The notes under the pieces are model-generated. The model had not been told where the DNA came from. It saw nothing but the letters and a program-made list of their open reading frames with translations, and did not search any database. The translations under genes and the position numbers were made by a program. This document shows, piece after piece, positions 1-8,748 of a stretch of 64,000 nt of DNA. Numbering within the stretch: position 1 is the stretch's first letter; each line of letters opens with the position of its first letter. This stretch comes from Alphaproteobacteria bacterium (GTDB lineage: Bacteria > Pseudomonadota > Alphaproteobacteria > Rhodobacterales > Rhodobacteraceae): NCBI GenBank assembly GCA_030425925.1, contig JAUHZO010000003.1:310001-374000 (forward strand). Direction: 5' to 3'.

Positions 1-4
1 GAAA

Positions 5-26
5 CAGGCACCCCGAAGGGTGCCTG
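5..26 (-). terminator. Hairpin terminator after rplL
   Basis: A 9-bp perfect stem (5-13 with 18-26) and a 4-nt loop lie 25 bp past the rplL stop. On the minus strand the stem runs into GTTTC, a weak U tract. The position fits the end of the rplJL transcript, or attenuation before rpoB, which would normally follow but is outside the window. Confidence 0.7.
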
Positions 27-50
27 CCGAAATCCGCCAGTGGGCGCGGA

Positions 51-434
51 TTACTTGAGCTCGACTTCGGCGCCGACCTCTTCGAGCTTTTTCTTGAGCT
101 CTTCGGCCTCGTCCTTGGACACGCCTTCCTTGACAGCCTTGCCACCGGCTTCCACCAGTTCCTTGGCTTCCTTCAGGCCCAGGCCGGTGATGGCGCGGAC
201 TTCCTTGATGACGTTGATCTTCTTGTCGCCCGGGGCTTTCAGGATCACGTCGAATTCGGTCTTTTCCTCTTCGGCCGGAGCAGCGTCGCCGCCACCTGCC
301 GGACCCGCCATCATGACGGCGCCACCGGCTGCCGGCTCGATGCCGTATTCGTCCTTGAGGATGGTTTTCAGTTCTTGTGCTTCGAGCAGCGTCAGACCGA
401 CGATTTGCTCTGCAAGTGCTTTCAGATCAGCCAT
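51..434 (-). CDS. rplL: 50S ribosomal protein L7/L12
   Basis: This is the stalk protein of the large subunit, which forms dimers on L10 and recruits the GTPase factors. The 127-residue product has the usual N-terminal dimerisation helices ([19 protein letters not shown]), an Ala/Gly-rich hinge at about 35-55, and the C-terminal factor-binding domain beginning near EKTEFDVIL with the conserved [12 protein letters not shown] helix. Length and sequence match the family. It lies 77 bp downstream of rplJ on the same strand, the normal order. A purine-rich ribosome site (GGAAAAGAG) precedes the ATG. Confidence 0.98.
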   Translation of the reverse strand: MADLKALAEQIVGLTLLEAQELKTILKDEYGIEPAAGGAVMMAGPAGGGDAAPAEEEKTEFDVILKAPGDKKINVIKEVRAITGLGLKEAKELVEAGGKAVKEGVSKDEAEELKKKLEEVGAEVELK

Positions 435-511
435 TTTGAGACTCTTTTCCGTTTGCTAGATGTGTTCCAACGTCGGGGCCTGCGGCCCTACGCGGGTTCA
501 TGAGTTGCCAG

Positions 512-1030
512 TCAGGCCGCTTCGGCCTTTTCCTCGATGGTCGACAGGATCGAAGCGATGTTCGATGCGGGCGCGCCAATGGCACCGGCGATGTTCGAGG
601 CGGGTGCGCCGATGCAGCCCACGATCGAAGCGATAAGCTCCTCGCGCGAAGGCATTTTCGACACGGCTTCGACACCGTTGCGGTCCAGTGCCGTTCCCCC
701 CATCGCCCCGCCAAGGATTTCGAATTTCTGGTTCGACTTGGCAAAGTCCTCGACCACCTTGGCGGCTGCCACGGGGTCTTCGGAATAGGTGAGAACGGTC
801 ATGCCTTCGAGAAGCGGTGCAATGCCTTCGCACGGCGTGCCCTCTACGGCGATCTTGGCGAGCCTGTTCTTGGCGACGCGGACCGAGGTTTCGCCCGCAC
901 GCGCGCGGCCCCGCAGATCCTGCATCTCGGCAACCGTGAGACCCTCGTAGCGGGCAACCACCACGACGCCAGAGCTTTCGAAGATCTGGCCGAGTTCCTC
1001 GACCACTTTCTCTTTCTGGGCTCTATCCAC
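512..1030 (-). CDS. rplJ: 50S ribosomal protein L10
   Basis: L10 anchors the L7/L12 dimers to the ribosome and, in the known E. coli system, represses its own mRNA. The frame stays open further upstream, but I place the start at a GTG at 1030. Translation from there begins [15 protein letters not shown], the usual alphaproteobacterial N-terminus, and a GGAG site lies about 10 nt before it. The product is then 172 residues. The C-terminal tail carries the helical IGAPASNIA segments that bind L7/L12. The start codon GTG is unusual for such a highly expressed gene but fits the alignment. Confidence 0.95.
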   Translation of the reverse strand: MDRAQKEKVVEELGQIFESSGVVVVARYEGLTVAEMQDLRGRARAGETSVRVAKNRLAKIAVEGTPCEGIAPLLEGMTVLTYSEDPVAAAKVVEDFAKSNQKFEILGGAMGGTALDRNGVEAVSKMPSREELIASIVGCIGAPASNIAGAIGAPASNIASILSTIEEKAEAA

Positions 1031-1299
1031 AGTTTCACTCCAGTTGTTGGAGGGCGGACCCTCCGGCTCAGTTCGGCAGGGGGTACCTGCCACAAAGTCC
1101 GAAAGGGTAGACGCATCCTGTGGGGCCGGCCAGACAGCCGGTCCTGGAAAAGATGTCTCTTCCCGTCTCAGGAGGAATTACAGGCCAAGGGCCAACCCCC
1201 GTCTCGGACGAAATGCAAGCTGCGGCACGAATCGCGACGCAACCTGCGAGTGGACCGCATACCACGGCGGCTCTGGATGCCAAGTGTTTTCTTGGACGT
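1031..1299 (-). promoter_or_regulatory. rplJ leader region
   Basis: These 269 bp between the DUF4105 gene and rplJ hold no gene. Two GC hairpins sit close to the rplJ start on the transcribed strand: 1049-1064 (6-bp stem) and 1075-1091 (6-bp stem). The hairpin at 1049-1064 is only about 20 nt from the start codon. A structured leader binding the L10-L7/L12 complex is known for this operon in other bacteria; assigning that role here is inference. Because rplA ends in its own terminator, a promoter for rplJL is expected in or upstream of this stretch, but I cannot point to one. Confidence 0.45.
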
Positions 1300-2139
1300 T
1301 CAGCGGATTTGCAGCGCGTCCCGCAACGCGCGCGAGAACGCGACGGGATCGGATTCGCCATAGGCCGCCCGGACCAACGGCGAGATATGCGCCGCGTCGC
1401 GGGTGCGCGCGAACCCGCCCGCACGCTTAAGGAACCCCCGTTCGAACAGGAATTCGTCGGCATAGCCCGGCAGGTACCAGGCCATGTGAAACGGCACCGC
1501 ACCCTTGTTCACGTCGTTGATCGTGCGCGCCAGGACGTTGGTGCAGTTGGAAAAGAGCGTGTTGTAGAACCGCGGCCGCGCCGCAAGATCGGCGGTGCCC
1601 GCAAGCATCGCATCGAGCACCGCGCGCTGCTGGTCCGGCGGCAGGTTCAGTTCGTACATGTAAAGCGCATCACCAGCGACGAATTCGCTGTTGCCATACA
1701 TGTCGCGTTCGGTGGTCCAGACGAACATGTACTCGAACACCGGCAGAACCGCCGCCTTGACGGCGTCATAGCTTTCGTCTTCTTCGCGCCGCGCCTCGAT
1801 GGACGCGACATAGGCGGAACCGTCCTCGAAAGCGAAGGCCAGCATGGTGTGGGCGATGGCATCCACACTGCCGAACGGCTCCATCAGGAAATAGGTGCCG
1901 GTCAGCTTGGCGGGATCGATCTCGACATCGATCCAGTCCCTGGCGCGCGGCGTGCCGTCGGGCGCGTAATCCCAGTTCCGGACATTGCGCAGCCGGACGC
2001 GATCCGACAACCGCTCCACCTCCGGCAGGCGGGCGTATTCGGCACGCCACGCCCTGTCATGCGACGGACGCGCCAGCGCCCAGTTGAGCGCAAGCGCCGC
2101 GACCGCCAACGCCGGAAGAAGAAGGAGAACCCGTTTCAT
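1300..2139 (-). CDS. DUF4105 / Lnb-type periplasmic protein
   Basis: The 279-residue product begins with a signal or anchor segment (MKRVLLLLPALAVAALALNW) followed by a periplasmic domain. The conserved features of the DUF4105 family are visible: a His in the AIAHTMLAF segment at about residue 97-105 and a Cys in FSNCTN at about 193-198, a likely catalytic pair. DUF4105 has been renamed the Lnb N-terminal periplasmic domain after enzymes that transfer acyl groups between lipoprotein ends. The protein is far shorter than full Lnb proteins, having only the one anchor, so acyl transfer is not certain. It sits between rplA and rplJ, where no gene is normally found, and is separated from rplA by a strong terminator. 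Confidence 0.75.
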   Translation of the reverse strand: MKRVLLLLPALAVAALALNWALARPSHDRAWRAEYARLPEVERLSDRVRLRNVRNWDYAPDGTPRARDWIDVEIDPAKLTGTYFLMEPFGSVDAIAHTMLAFAFEDGSAYVASIEARREEDESYDAVKAAVLPVFEYMFVWTTERDMYGNSEFVAGDALYMYELNLPPDQQRAVLDAMLAGTADLAARPRFYNTLFSNCTNVLARTINDVNKGAVPFHMAWYLPGYADEFLFERGFLKRAGGFARTRDAAHISPLVRAAYGESDPVAFSRALRDALQIR

Positions 2140-2188
2140 CCCACGCTTCTAACGGGCGGAACGGCAAAGGCACAGTCCGGAAAACACG

Positions 2189-2213
2189 AAGAGCGCCCGG
2201 GCAGGGCGCTCTT
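2189..2213 (-). terminator. Terminator after rplA
   Basis: A perfect 10-bp stem (2189-2198 with 2204-2213) and a 5-nt loop, followed on the minus strand by CGTGTTTTCC, lie 21 bp past the rplA stop. The hairpin closes the rplKA transcript and means the next genes (DUF4105, rplJL) need their own promoters. Confidence 0.8.
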
Positions 2214-2234
2214 GCTGTTCCGTCTGCAGTGCAA

Positions 2235-2933
2235 TCAGTTGCCGGTGGCGCTGGCCACGTCAACCGACACGCCCGGCCCCATGGTGGAAGCCAGCGAGAT
2301 CTTCTGCATGTAGGTGCCTTTTGCGCCCGACGGCTTGGCCGCCGACACCGCCGCCACGAAGGCACGGATGTTTTCGGCCAGCTTCTGGTCGTCGAACGAC
2401 ACCTTGCCGACACCGGCATGCACCACGCCAGCCTTTTCAGCCTTGAACTGCACCTGGCCGCCCTTGGCGTCCTGCACTGCCTGCGCCACGTCCATCGTCA
2501 CCGTGCCGACCTTGGGGTTCGGCATCAGGTTGCGCGGGCCCAGGATCTTGCCCAGACGACCCACGATGGGCATCATGTCCGGGGTGGCGATGCAGCGGTC
2601 AAACTCGATCGTGCCGCCCTGGATGGTTTCCATCAGGTCCTCGGCCCCGACGATATCGGCACCGGCAGCCTTGGCTTCGTCGGCCTTGGGGCCGCGGGCA
2701 AAGACCGCCACGCGCACCGTCTTGCCAGTGCCGTTGGGCAGGCCCACGACGCCGCGGACCATCTGGTCGGCATGGCGGGGATCGACGCCCAGGTTCATCG
2801 CGATCTCGACGGTTTCGTCGAACTTGGTGCTGGAATTTGCCTTGATCAGCGCCACGGCTTCTTCAACCGTGATGTTTTCCTTGCCGGCAAATGCCTCGCG
2901 GGCCGAACGGCTGCGTTTTCCGAGTTTTGCCAT
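2235..2933 (-). CDS. rplA: 50S ribosomal protein L1
   Basis: L1 forms the mobile L1 stalk at the ribosomal exit site and in other bacteria represses translation of its own operon. The 232-residue product has the family length. Recognisable segments are [14 protein letters not shown] at the start, the [19 protein letters not shown] strand-turn region near 53-71, and the [20 protein letters not shown] motif near 125-144. It follows rplK by 5 bp on the same strand, the universal order. No unusual features are seen. Confidence 0.98.
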   Translation of the reverse strand: MAKLGKRSRSAREAFAGKENITVEEAVALIKANSSTKFDETVEIAMNLGVDPRHADQMVRGVVGLPNGTGKTVRVAVFARGPKADEAKAAGADIVGAEDLMETIQGGTIEFDRCIATPDMMPIVGRLGKILGPRNLMPNPKVGTVTMDVAQAVQDAKGGQVQFKAEKAGVVHAGVGKVSFDDQKLAENIRAFVAAVSAAKPSGAKGTYMQKISLASTMGPGVSVDVASATGN

Positions 2934-2938
2934 GTCCG

Positions 2939-3391
2939 TTACCCCTTGACCTCGATGCCCATCGACTTGGCCGAGCCAAGGATGATCTGCATCGCCGCTT
3001 CGACATCATTCGCGCTGAGGTCCTTCATCTTGGCCTCGGCGATCTCGCGCACCTGCGCCACGGTCACCGTCGCGATGGTCTCGCGCCCGGGCTTTTCTGC
3101 GCCGCGCGGACGGTTGCGCTTGCCCACCGGCTTCAGACCGGCGGCCTTCTTGAGATAATAGGACGCCGGCGGCGTCTTGATGTCCATCGTGAACGACTTG
3201 TCCACGTAATAGGTGATCACGGTCGGGCACGGCGCGCCGGGCTCCATCTCCTGCGTCTTGGCGTTGAACGCCTTGCAGAATTCCATGATGTTGATGCCGC
3301 GCTGACCCAGGGCGGGGCCCACGGGCGGCGAGGGGTTGGCTTTGCCTGCAGGGATCTGCAGCTTCATCTTGCCGGCAAGCTTCTTGGCCAT
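2939..3391 (-). CDS. rplK: 50S ribosomal protein L11
   Basis: L11 builds the GTPase-associated centre with 23S rRNA. The product has the classic N-terminal domain ([20 protein letters not shown]) and the C-terminal rRNA-binding domain ending in GIEVKG. At 150 residues it is slightly longer than the usual 141-143; the extra residues are a short Arg/Pro/Gly-rich insertion around [14 protein letters not shown] at about 91-104. The ribosome site is GGAGA just upstream. It is co-transcribed with rplA, but nusG, its usual neighbour, is nearly 4 kb away. Confidence 0.97.
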   Translation of the reverse strand: MAKKLAGKMKLQIPAGKANPSPPVGPALGQRGINIMEFCKAFNAKTQEMEPGAPCPTVITYYVDKSFTMDIKTPPASYYLKKAAGLKPVGKRNRPRGAEKPGRETIATVTVAQVREIAEAKMKDLSANDVEAAMQIILGSAKSMGIEVKG

Positions 3392-3613
3392 CGGCAGGTC
3401 TCCTTTTCAAACAGCCCGGGGACGCGTCCCTTGACCTATGTTGACGTGGTCCGGTCTGCCCGTCGCGACGGGCGCGCCTCCCACGATGACACGGTCCATG
3501 ACCGCGAGCCCGGCGCATAGCGCGACCGGGCCCTCTGTGCAAGAGATTCCATGCACAGGCACCGCCGCATGGCGGCGCCTGTCCGATGTCCCGTCATCAG
3601 TCAGGCACCGGGC
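3392..3613 (-). promoter_or_regulatory. rplK upstream region with hairpin
   Basis: This 222-bp gap carries the promoter and leader that rplKA must have after separation from nusG; no convincing -35/-10 pair was seen. Near its far end, 3556-3581 forms an 11-bp stem on the minus-strand RNA (one G-U pair) with a 4-nt loop, 33 bp past the nucleotidase stop. It is probably that gene's terminator, although no U tract follows. Confidence 0.45.
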
Positions 3614-4993
3614 TCAGAACGCCTGCGCCAGATGGTCGGCGATCACTGCTTTCAGTTCCAGCCCCTCGACGTCGGCAAAGGCCAGCCCCTCGGTGCCCAG
3701 ATACGCGGTCTGGTTCAGCGCGGTCCAGCCGTTCACGGCCAGCCGGTAGGTCTTGTCCGCGGCGATGTCCAGCGCGGCCACATGCACGTAGTCGCCGGTG
3801 CGCCCCGACAGATCGGTCGCCGCGAACTGGTTGGCGCGGGCCACCATGTCCGCCAGTTGTGCGCCCGAAACCTCGGCCAGTTTCAGCCCGCCGCCAAAGC
3901 GCACGAAGGCATCGAAGTCGTAGCGCGTCAGCGGACCGGCCGCCAGCGGCGCGCCAAAGGTCGTGTGGCCGATCATCGCCACATCCGCCCCGGTTGCGGC
4001 GCGCATCGCCTCGGTGGCAAGCAGGATCGACTGGTGCATGTCGAAGGCCTGCGGGATCTCGGCCACGACCGCCCGATCCGCGTCGGTGAGATGTTCGGCC
4101 TTCTGCGCCGCGATCAGATCGGCCAGCACCGCGTCGCCACCGGTCGGCGCAATGGCTTCGGTCCGGTAACGGGTGGCGACGCCATCCGCCGTCCGGTTCA
4201 GCGAAAGCACGCCCAGATGCGTGCCCCAGCTGCCGCCGTGGAAATAATGCACGCCGTTGTGACGCAGCTCAAAGCTCTGATGATCATGCGCGCCCTGCAT
4301 CACCGTCCCCTCGGGCAGGCTGTCGATGAAGGTCTTGTCGGGCGCCACGCCGGCATGGCTCATGATCATCGCAAGGTCGGACCCGCCCTGGGTGTCGGCA
4401 TAGGCATCGGCCACGAACTGCGCGGTGTCGAGGAAGGTAAGCGTGTCACGCACCGGCTGGCGGTAGACAAACGGGTTGGTCGCCGCCAGCCCCAGCAGCG
4501 AGACCTTGATCCCGCCCAGCCCCAGCGTGTCGGCCACGGGGGCCAGGAACCGGCCCGTGCGGCGGTCCATCAGGTTGGAAATCACCTGCACCCCGGCGTG
4601 ATCGGCCCGCGCGAGGAACATGGTCATGTCGTCAAGGATCGCGGTTTCGTGGTTGCCGAGGTTCACGACCACCGGCATCTCGGCGGACAGCGCCGCAAGG
4701 AACGCCCAGTCGGCGGCCCCGCCAGAGCGCAGGCAGACCACGTTGCCGCGCTCGAAGATGTCGCCGTTCAGCAGCAAGGCCGTAGGTGCCGTGGCGCTGT
4801 CGCGCACCCGGCGGATGGTGTCGAGCAGCGCGGGCAGCCGCGCATACGGCGCGTGCAGGTCGGAAATGGTCAGCAGGACGGCATCGGCCTGCTCCTCGGC
4901 CCGGGCCGCGGCAGGCATCGCCGCGGCGGCGGCCCCGGCCAGCATCCCCTGCAGGACAAGACGACGATCAAAGACAAAGCGCGCGGCAGCCAT
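3614..4993 (-). CDS. Periplasmic 5'-nucleotidase / metallophosphoesterase
   Basis: A 459-residue enzyme of the 5'-nucleotidase family (calcineurin-like phosphoesterase plus C-terminal nucleotidase domain), expected to strip phosphate from extracytoplasmic nucleotides. The N-terminus DRRLVLQGMLAG followed by an Ala-rich stretch is a twin-arginine type export signal. Metal-binding motifs are present in order: SDLHAP (about 44), NGDIFERGN (about 75), LGNHE (about 112), MSHAG (about 213) and GAHDHQ (about 235). The C-terminal substrate-recognition domain starts near residue 285. It is preceded on the same strand by the ABC binding protein, with a strong hairpin between them. The two together suggest nutrient scavenging, but the substrate cannot be told from sequence. 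Confidence 0.85.
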   Translation of the reverse strand: MAAARFVFDRRLVLQGMLAGAAAAAMPAAARAEEQADAVLLTISDLHAPYARLPALLDTIRRVRDSATAPTALLLNGDIFERGNVVCLRSGGAADWAFLAALSAEMPVVVNLGNHETAILDDMTMFLARADHAGVQVISNLMDRRTGRFLAPVADTLGLGGIKVSLLGLAATNPFVYRQPVRDTLTFLDTAQFVADAYADTQGGSDLAMIMSHAGVAPDKTFIDSLPEGTVMQGAHDHQSFELRHNGVHYFHGGSWGTHLGVLSLNRTADGVATRYRTEAIAPTGGDAVLADLIAAQKAEHLTDADRAVVAEIPQAFDMHQSILLATEAMRAATGADVAMIGHTTFGAPLAAGPLTRYDFDAFVRFGGGLKLAEVSGAQLADMVARANQFAATDLSGRTGDYVHVAALDIAADKTYRLAVNGWTALNQTAYLGTEGLAFADVEGLELKAVIADHLAQAF

Positions 4994-5082
4994 GGCGGTT
5001 CCTCCTGTTGCTGTGACCGCCGGGGTAGCCCGGTTTGTTTACAACTTGATGACGCCCACCGGGTTCATCGCCCCGCGCGGTC

Positions 5083-5111
5083 CCCCCCCCGGACATACGG
5101 CCCGGGGGGGG
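5083..5111 (-). terminator. G/C-run hairpin after the ABC binding protein
   Basis: A run of nine C (5082-5090) and a run of eight G (5104-5111) form a perfect 10-bp stem (5083-5092 with 5102-5111) around a 9-nt loop. It lies just past the stop of the substrate-binding protein gene. There is no U tract. Homopolymer runs of this length are also prone to sequencing length errors, but no gene is affected. Confidence 0.55.
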
Positions 5112-5121
5112 CAATGGTCTG

Positions 5122-6762
5122 TCAGGCCGCAAGACCCAGCTTGTAGACGTGGATCTCGAAGGTCGGGTGCTGTTCGGCACCGATCAGGCCGGGGCGGGCG
5201 TGGCGGTAGGTGGAGCGCCAGTAAGGCTGGATCACCACGCCTTCATCCTGCATGATCTGCTGCAGCCGCGCCGATTTCTCGCGCCGCGTGTCGGCGTCGG
5301 CGATGGCCAGCGCCTCTTGCAGCACGCTGTCGAACTCCTCGTTCGCAAACGCCGTTTCGTTCCACGCCTCGCCCGAACGATAGGCCAGCGCCAGGACCTG
5401 CACGCCCAGCGGACGCTGCGCCCAGTCGGTGGCCGAGAACGGGTACTTGGCCCAGTCGTTCCAGAAGGTCGCGCCGGGCAGAACCGTGCGGCGCACAGGA
5501 ATGCCCGCGTCGCGCAGCTGTGCGGCCACGGCGTCACAGGTGTCACGGCGCCAGTTGTCGTCGATCGAGATCAGCTCGTGCTCGAACCCGGCCATGCCGG
5601 CCTCTGCCATCAGCGCCGCCGCCTGTTCGGGGTCAAAGACCGGCGCGGGGAGGTCGGCATATTCGGGATGGATCGGGCAGACATGGTGGTTTTCCGCCAC
5701 CTCGCCGCGATCGGCATAGCCCAGTTCCAGGCAGACCGCGTTCGACACCGCCAGCGCCAGCGCGCGGCGCACGCGAACATCGGCATAGGGCTGCTGCCCG
5801 TCCACCTCGGCCAGCTGGTTGGTCCGGATCACCACGGTGTTGGCGGTCACGGTCTCGGACTTCTCCCAGCCGATGGTGTCCATCAGGTCGACGAACTCGC
5901 CCAGCGATTCATAAAGCATGTCCACCTCGCCCGCGTCGGCCGCCGCGAAATGCGCCGCCTGGTCGGTGCCGAAATCGACATATTCGATGCGGTCCGCAAA
6001 CGGCCCGCCGAACACGTCCGTGCCCCACCAGGCATGGTCTTCGTTGCGCTCCATCACCGAGCGCACGCCCACGTCGAGCGAGACCGGGCGGTAGGGCCCG
6101 GTGCCCTTGGCCGTCATCGGATCGCCCGCGAAATCCTGCGCCACGATGGCCGCCGGGTAGTCGGAAAAGCCGGCAATCAGCGTAATGTCGGGCGCGTTCA
6201 GCACCAGCGTCACGGTCAGGTCGTCGTTGACGGTGATTGCGCCTTCTCGGGCCATGCCGGTTGCGCTGTCCACCAGAGAGGCCATGCGCGAGGCCATCGA
6301 GTTGCCCTCAACCGTGGTTTCGCACCAGCGCGCGATATTGAACGCCACGTCCTGGGCGGTGAACGGCGTTCCGTCGTTCCAGGTCACCCCCGGGCGCACC
6401 TTCAGCACGTATTGCGTCGCGTCCTCGCTGACCTCCCAGCTTTCCAGCAGCATCGGCTTGAACGAACCGTCGCGCTGGTACTCCACCAGGTATTCCAGCC
6501 ACCCGCGCGAAAAGTTCGACATCTGCGGCCAGTCATAGGTGCGCGGATCCTTCAGCGGGCGCACATCGGACTGGATGCGGATCGTGCCGCCCATGGCGGC
6601 TTGTGCCTGCGCCGTGCCGGGCGCGGTCAGGCCGATCAGGCCATAGGCCGCGGTGGCGGTGACGCCAAGCGAGGTGGCGCGGGTCAGGAATTCGCGGCGC
6701 GAAAGCTGGCCGTTCAGGTGTTCGGCAGCAAGGGAACTGGCGGCAGGATGGATGGATCGCAT
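5122..6762 (-). CDS. ABC transporter substrate-binding protein, peptide/nickel type
   Basis: A family 5 (SBP_bac_5) extracytoplasmic binding protein of 546 residues, the usual length for dipeptide or oligopeptide receptors. The start is placed at the ATG at 6762 because GGAG lies about 9 nt before it; an earlier in-frame start would add ten residues without a ribosome site. The signal is twin-arginine type (LSRREFLTRATSLGV, near residue 30). Family landmarks include WNDGTPFTAQDVAFN (about 135-150) and a long C-terminal lobe ending in IHVYKLGLA. No permease or ATPase genes lie nearby, so this is an orphan receptor. Its position between nusG and rplK is abnormal. Confidence 0.88.
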   Translation of the reverse strand: MRSIHPAASSLAAEHLNGQLSRREFLTRATSLGVTATAAYGLIGLTAPGTAQAQAAMGGTIRIQSDVRPLKDPRTYDWPQMSNFSRGWLEYLVEYQRDGSFKPMLLESWEVSEDATQYVLKVRPGVTWNDGTPFTAQDVAFNIARWCETTVEGNSMASRMASLVDSATGMAREGAITVNDDLTVTLVLNAPDITLIAGFSDYPAAIVAQDFAGDPMTAKGTGPYRPVSLDVGVRSVMERNEDHAWWGTDVFGGPFADRIEYVDFGTDQAAHFAAADAGEVDMLYESLGEFVDLMDTIGWEKSETVTANTVVIRTNQLAEVDGQQPYADVRVRRALALAVSNAVCLELGYADRGEVAENHHVCPIHPEYADLPAPVFDPEQAAALMAEAGMAGFEHELISIDDNWRRDTCDAVAAQLRDAGIPVRRTVLPGATFWNDWAKYPFSATDWAQRPLGVQVLALAYRSGEAWNETAFANEEFDSVLQEALAIADADTRREKSARLQQIMQDEGVVIQPYWRSTYRHARPGLIGAEQHPTFEIHVYKLGLAA

Positions 6763-7169
6763 GACATCTCCGTTCTGGAGCAGGCGCGCCACGGACGGCG
6801 CGCGGTTTGTTCCGGTCCGGACTGACGGACCGGGCGCACGACACCGACTGCGCCGCGCTTGCTAACGCATTGTGATATAACGGCGAGCCTCTATGGGACC
6901 AGCACGAATGTGCCAAAAACGACGCCATATGGTCTTTTTCGGCCAGTGTCCGCACGAAACCGGGTGCCGTGCACGTGTTCCGCCCTGCGAACAGCCATTC
7001 GTACAACTCAGGGACGATCGTGTCATCCAGTCGCGCGATGCCACAAAAAGGGGGCAGATCGGCAGGGCACGCGGCGATGTCAAACAGCCGCCCCACACCG
7101 CCCGAACCCGGCGCGCGACATCTTTCCGACGGATATGCGGCTGTAGGGCGGGGTTCACCCCGCCGCCCC
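6763..7169. other. 407-bp intergenic stretch without a gene
   Basis: No coding frame with a believable start or family match is visible on either strand. The stretch must hold the promoter of the binding protein gene; the only AT-rich patch is near 6868-6885. Its nusG end carries the palindromic repeat listed at 7143-7166. Confidence 0.5.
7143..7166. repeat. 24-bp palindromic repeat, copy 1
   Basis: The sequence GTAGGGCGGGG-TTCA-CCCCGCC-GC contains a 7-bp perfect stem with a 4-nt loop. It lies directly behind the nusG stop and can act as its terminator. Copy 2 at 43674-43697 is identical over all 24 bases and copy 3 at 51983-52006 differs only in two loop bases. Confidence 0.8.
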
Positions 7170-7703
7170 TCAGCCCTCTTTCGAAACCTGGGTGAACTCC
7201 AGTTCCACCGGTGTTTCGCGGCCGAAGATCGACACCGACACGCGCAGGCGCTGGTTGTCGTCGTCCACGCCTTCGACCATCCCGTCGAAGCCCTCGAACG
7301 GGCCGTCATTGACCTTGACCTTCTCGCCGATCTCGAAGCTGATCATCAGCTTGGGCGCATCCTCGGCCTCGGCGGCGCGGCCCAGGATCGCCTCGACCTC
7401 GGCGTCGCGCATCGGCATCGGGCGGCCCTGAGGCCCCAGAAAGCCGGTGACGCGGTTGATCGAGTTCACCAGGTGATAGCCCTGGTCCGACATCTCCATA
7501 TGCACCAGCACATAGCCGGGCATGAAACGGCGTTCGGTCGTGACCTTCTTGCCGCGGCGCACCTCGATGACCTCTTCGGTGGGAACCAGAACCTCGTCGA
7601 TCTGGTCTTCGAGCCCCTGCTCCTCCACCGCTGTCCGGATCGCCTCGGCGATCTTCTTCTCGAAGTTCGACAGGACGCTCACCGAATACCACCGCTTCGC
7701 CAT
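7170..7703 (-). CDS. nusG: Transcription termination/antitermination protein NusG
   Basis: NusG binds RNA polymerase, suppresses pausing and links it to Rho or the ribosome. The start is set at the ATG at 7703 (MAKRWYSVSVLSNFEKK), preceded by AAGGA; the longer open frame upstream has no family similarity. The 177-residue product has the NGN domain (about 3-115, including RRFMPGYVLVHMEMS) and a C-terminal KOW domain with the VNDGPFEGFDGMV motif at about 130-142. It lies downstream of secE, but a strong intrinsic terminator stands between them, so its transcription is unusual. Confidence 0.97.
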   Translation of the reverse strand: MAKRWYSVSVLSNFEKKIAEAIRTAVEEQGLEDQIDEVLVPTEEVIEVRRGKKVTTERRFMPGYVLVHMEMSDQGYHLVNSINRVTGFLGPQGRPMPMRDAEVEAILGRAAEAEDAPKLMISFEIGEKVKVNDGPFEGFDGMVEGVDDDNQRLRVSVSIFGRETPVELEFTQVSKEG

Positions 7704-7787
7704 CGGGTCGTTTTCCTTGTTCTTGCCGGGCCGCGCCGGGCCCCTGTCATTGCCGTGCCGTTCCTGCGCCCCGATGGGCCGGGGAAA

Positions 7788-7823
7788 CAAAAAAGCGGCG
7801 TGCAACTCGAATCATTGCACGCC
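7788..7823 (-). terminator. Intrinsic terminator between secE and nusG
   Basis: On the minus strand a perfect 9-bp stem (7815-7823 with 7797-7805) and a 9-nt loop are followed by GC and six T residues (7789-7794). This is the most canonical intrinsic terminator in the window. It lies 65 bp past secE and 85 bp before nusG, genes normally transcribed together. Confidence 0.85.
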
Positions 7824-7887
7824 CTGTCACGAAAGTGTCGTGTGCCTACCCGCGCGCCGCGCGGATTTCAAGACCGCCGCGGGCGGC

Positions 7888-8082
7888 TCAGCCGAACAGG
7901 GTCAGGATGCCCTGCAGGCCCGAACGGATGCCCAGATCCACCAGCGCAAAGAAGATCGCGGTCAGCGTCGCCATGATGAAGACCATGATCGTGGTCAGCA
8001 CGACTTCGCGCCGGGTCGGCCAGACGACCTTGGACACTTCGGCCCGGACCTGCTGGATGAACTGAAGCGGATTGGTCGCCAT
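7888..8082 (-). CDS. secE: Preprotein translocase subunit SecE
   Basis: SecE is the small clamp subunit of the SecYEG channel in the inner membrane. The start is the ATG at 8082 (MATNPLQFIQQVRAEVSKV), with AAGGGAA upstream; the open frame extends further but without similarity. The 64-residue product is the short single-span form typical of alphaproteobacteria: an amphipathic helix with the conserved VWPTRREV motif (about 20-27), then one membrane helix. It follows the cytochrome b561 gene by about 80 bp. Confidence 0.95.
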   Translation of the reverse strand: MATNPLQFIQQVRAEVSKVVWPTRREVVLTTIMVFIMATLTAIFFALVDLGIRSGLQGILTLFG

Positions 8083-8162
8083 GCCTGTCGAATTCCCTTG
8101 ACGCGTTTGCGGACATGTACGCGCTGGCGGACCCGAAGACAAGCCCGCCGCCCGATCCCGTC

Positions 8163-8690
8163 TTACCCGCGCGCACCGAACCACATGCGGCGAAACAGCC
8201 CGTCGCGGCGCAGGAATTGGTGATACAGCGCTGCCGCCACATGCGCGGCCACCAGAAGCATCAGCAGCGACGCCACCGCGCCATGCACGGCGCGCGCGGA
8301 ATAGACGTCAAAGCTTTCCGGCAACGTGCCCTCGCCGCCGAACACGATGCCGGGCAGTCCGGCCTGCACGGACAAGGCCACGCCCGACAAAGCCATGGCA
8401 AGAACCAGCGCGTAAAGTGCCCAATGCGCCCAGTGCCCGGCCTGCGTCAAAAGCGGGTGCCCGGCATCGGCAGGCAGCGGGGTCTGCGTCAGCAGCCGCA
8501 CGGCCAGCCGCACCAGCATCAACGCCAGGATGGCAATGCCGATCACCATGTGCGGCCCCAGTGCGGCCACCTTTTCGGGATCGGAGTTGGGCATGTGTTC
8601 CAGCACCGCCCCGCCGGCGACCAGCGCCATCAGGACAAGCAGCGCGATCAGCCAGTGGAGCGCGACAAGAACGGGGTGGTAGCGGGTCAT
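8163..8690 (-). CDS. Cytochrome b561-family membrane protein
   Basis: A 175-residue di-haem b561 protein of the YceJ type, with four membrane helices, expected to pass electrons from quinol in the inner membrane. The ATG at 8690 is chosen because AGGAGAG lies 7-13 nt upstream. Histidines that can bind the two haems are visible in helix 1 (VALHWLIAL), in GPHMVIGIA, in GHWAHWAL and in helix 4 (AVHGAVAS, AAHVAAALYH). It is divergently transcribed from a MarR-type gene with an operator-like sequence between, so that regulator probably controls it, perhaps in response to an oxidant. Confidence 0.88.
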   Translation of the reverse strand: MTRYHPVLVALHWLIALLVLMALVAGGAVLEHMPNSDPEKVAALGPHMVIGIAILALMLVRLAVRLLTQTPLPADAGHPLLTQAGHWAHWALYALVLAMALSGVALSVQAGLPGIVFGGEGTLPESFDVYSARAVHGAVASLLMLLVAAHVAAALYHQFLRRDGLFRRMWFGARG

Positions 8691-8748
8691 CGGATCTCTC
8701 CTGGATACCAAATGGGGACGCGTCCAGTTTAGTCGCCTGGCTATTTTG

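Noticed and set aside
5081-5111. C and G homopolymer runs considered as a phase-variation tract
   Set aside because: The runs lie past a stop codon and form a hairpin; no gene frame depends on their length.
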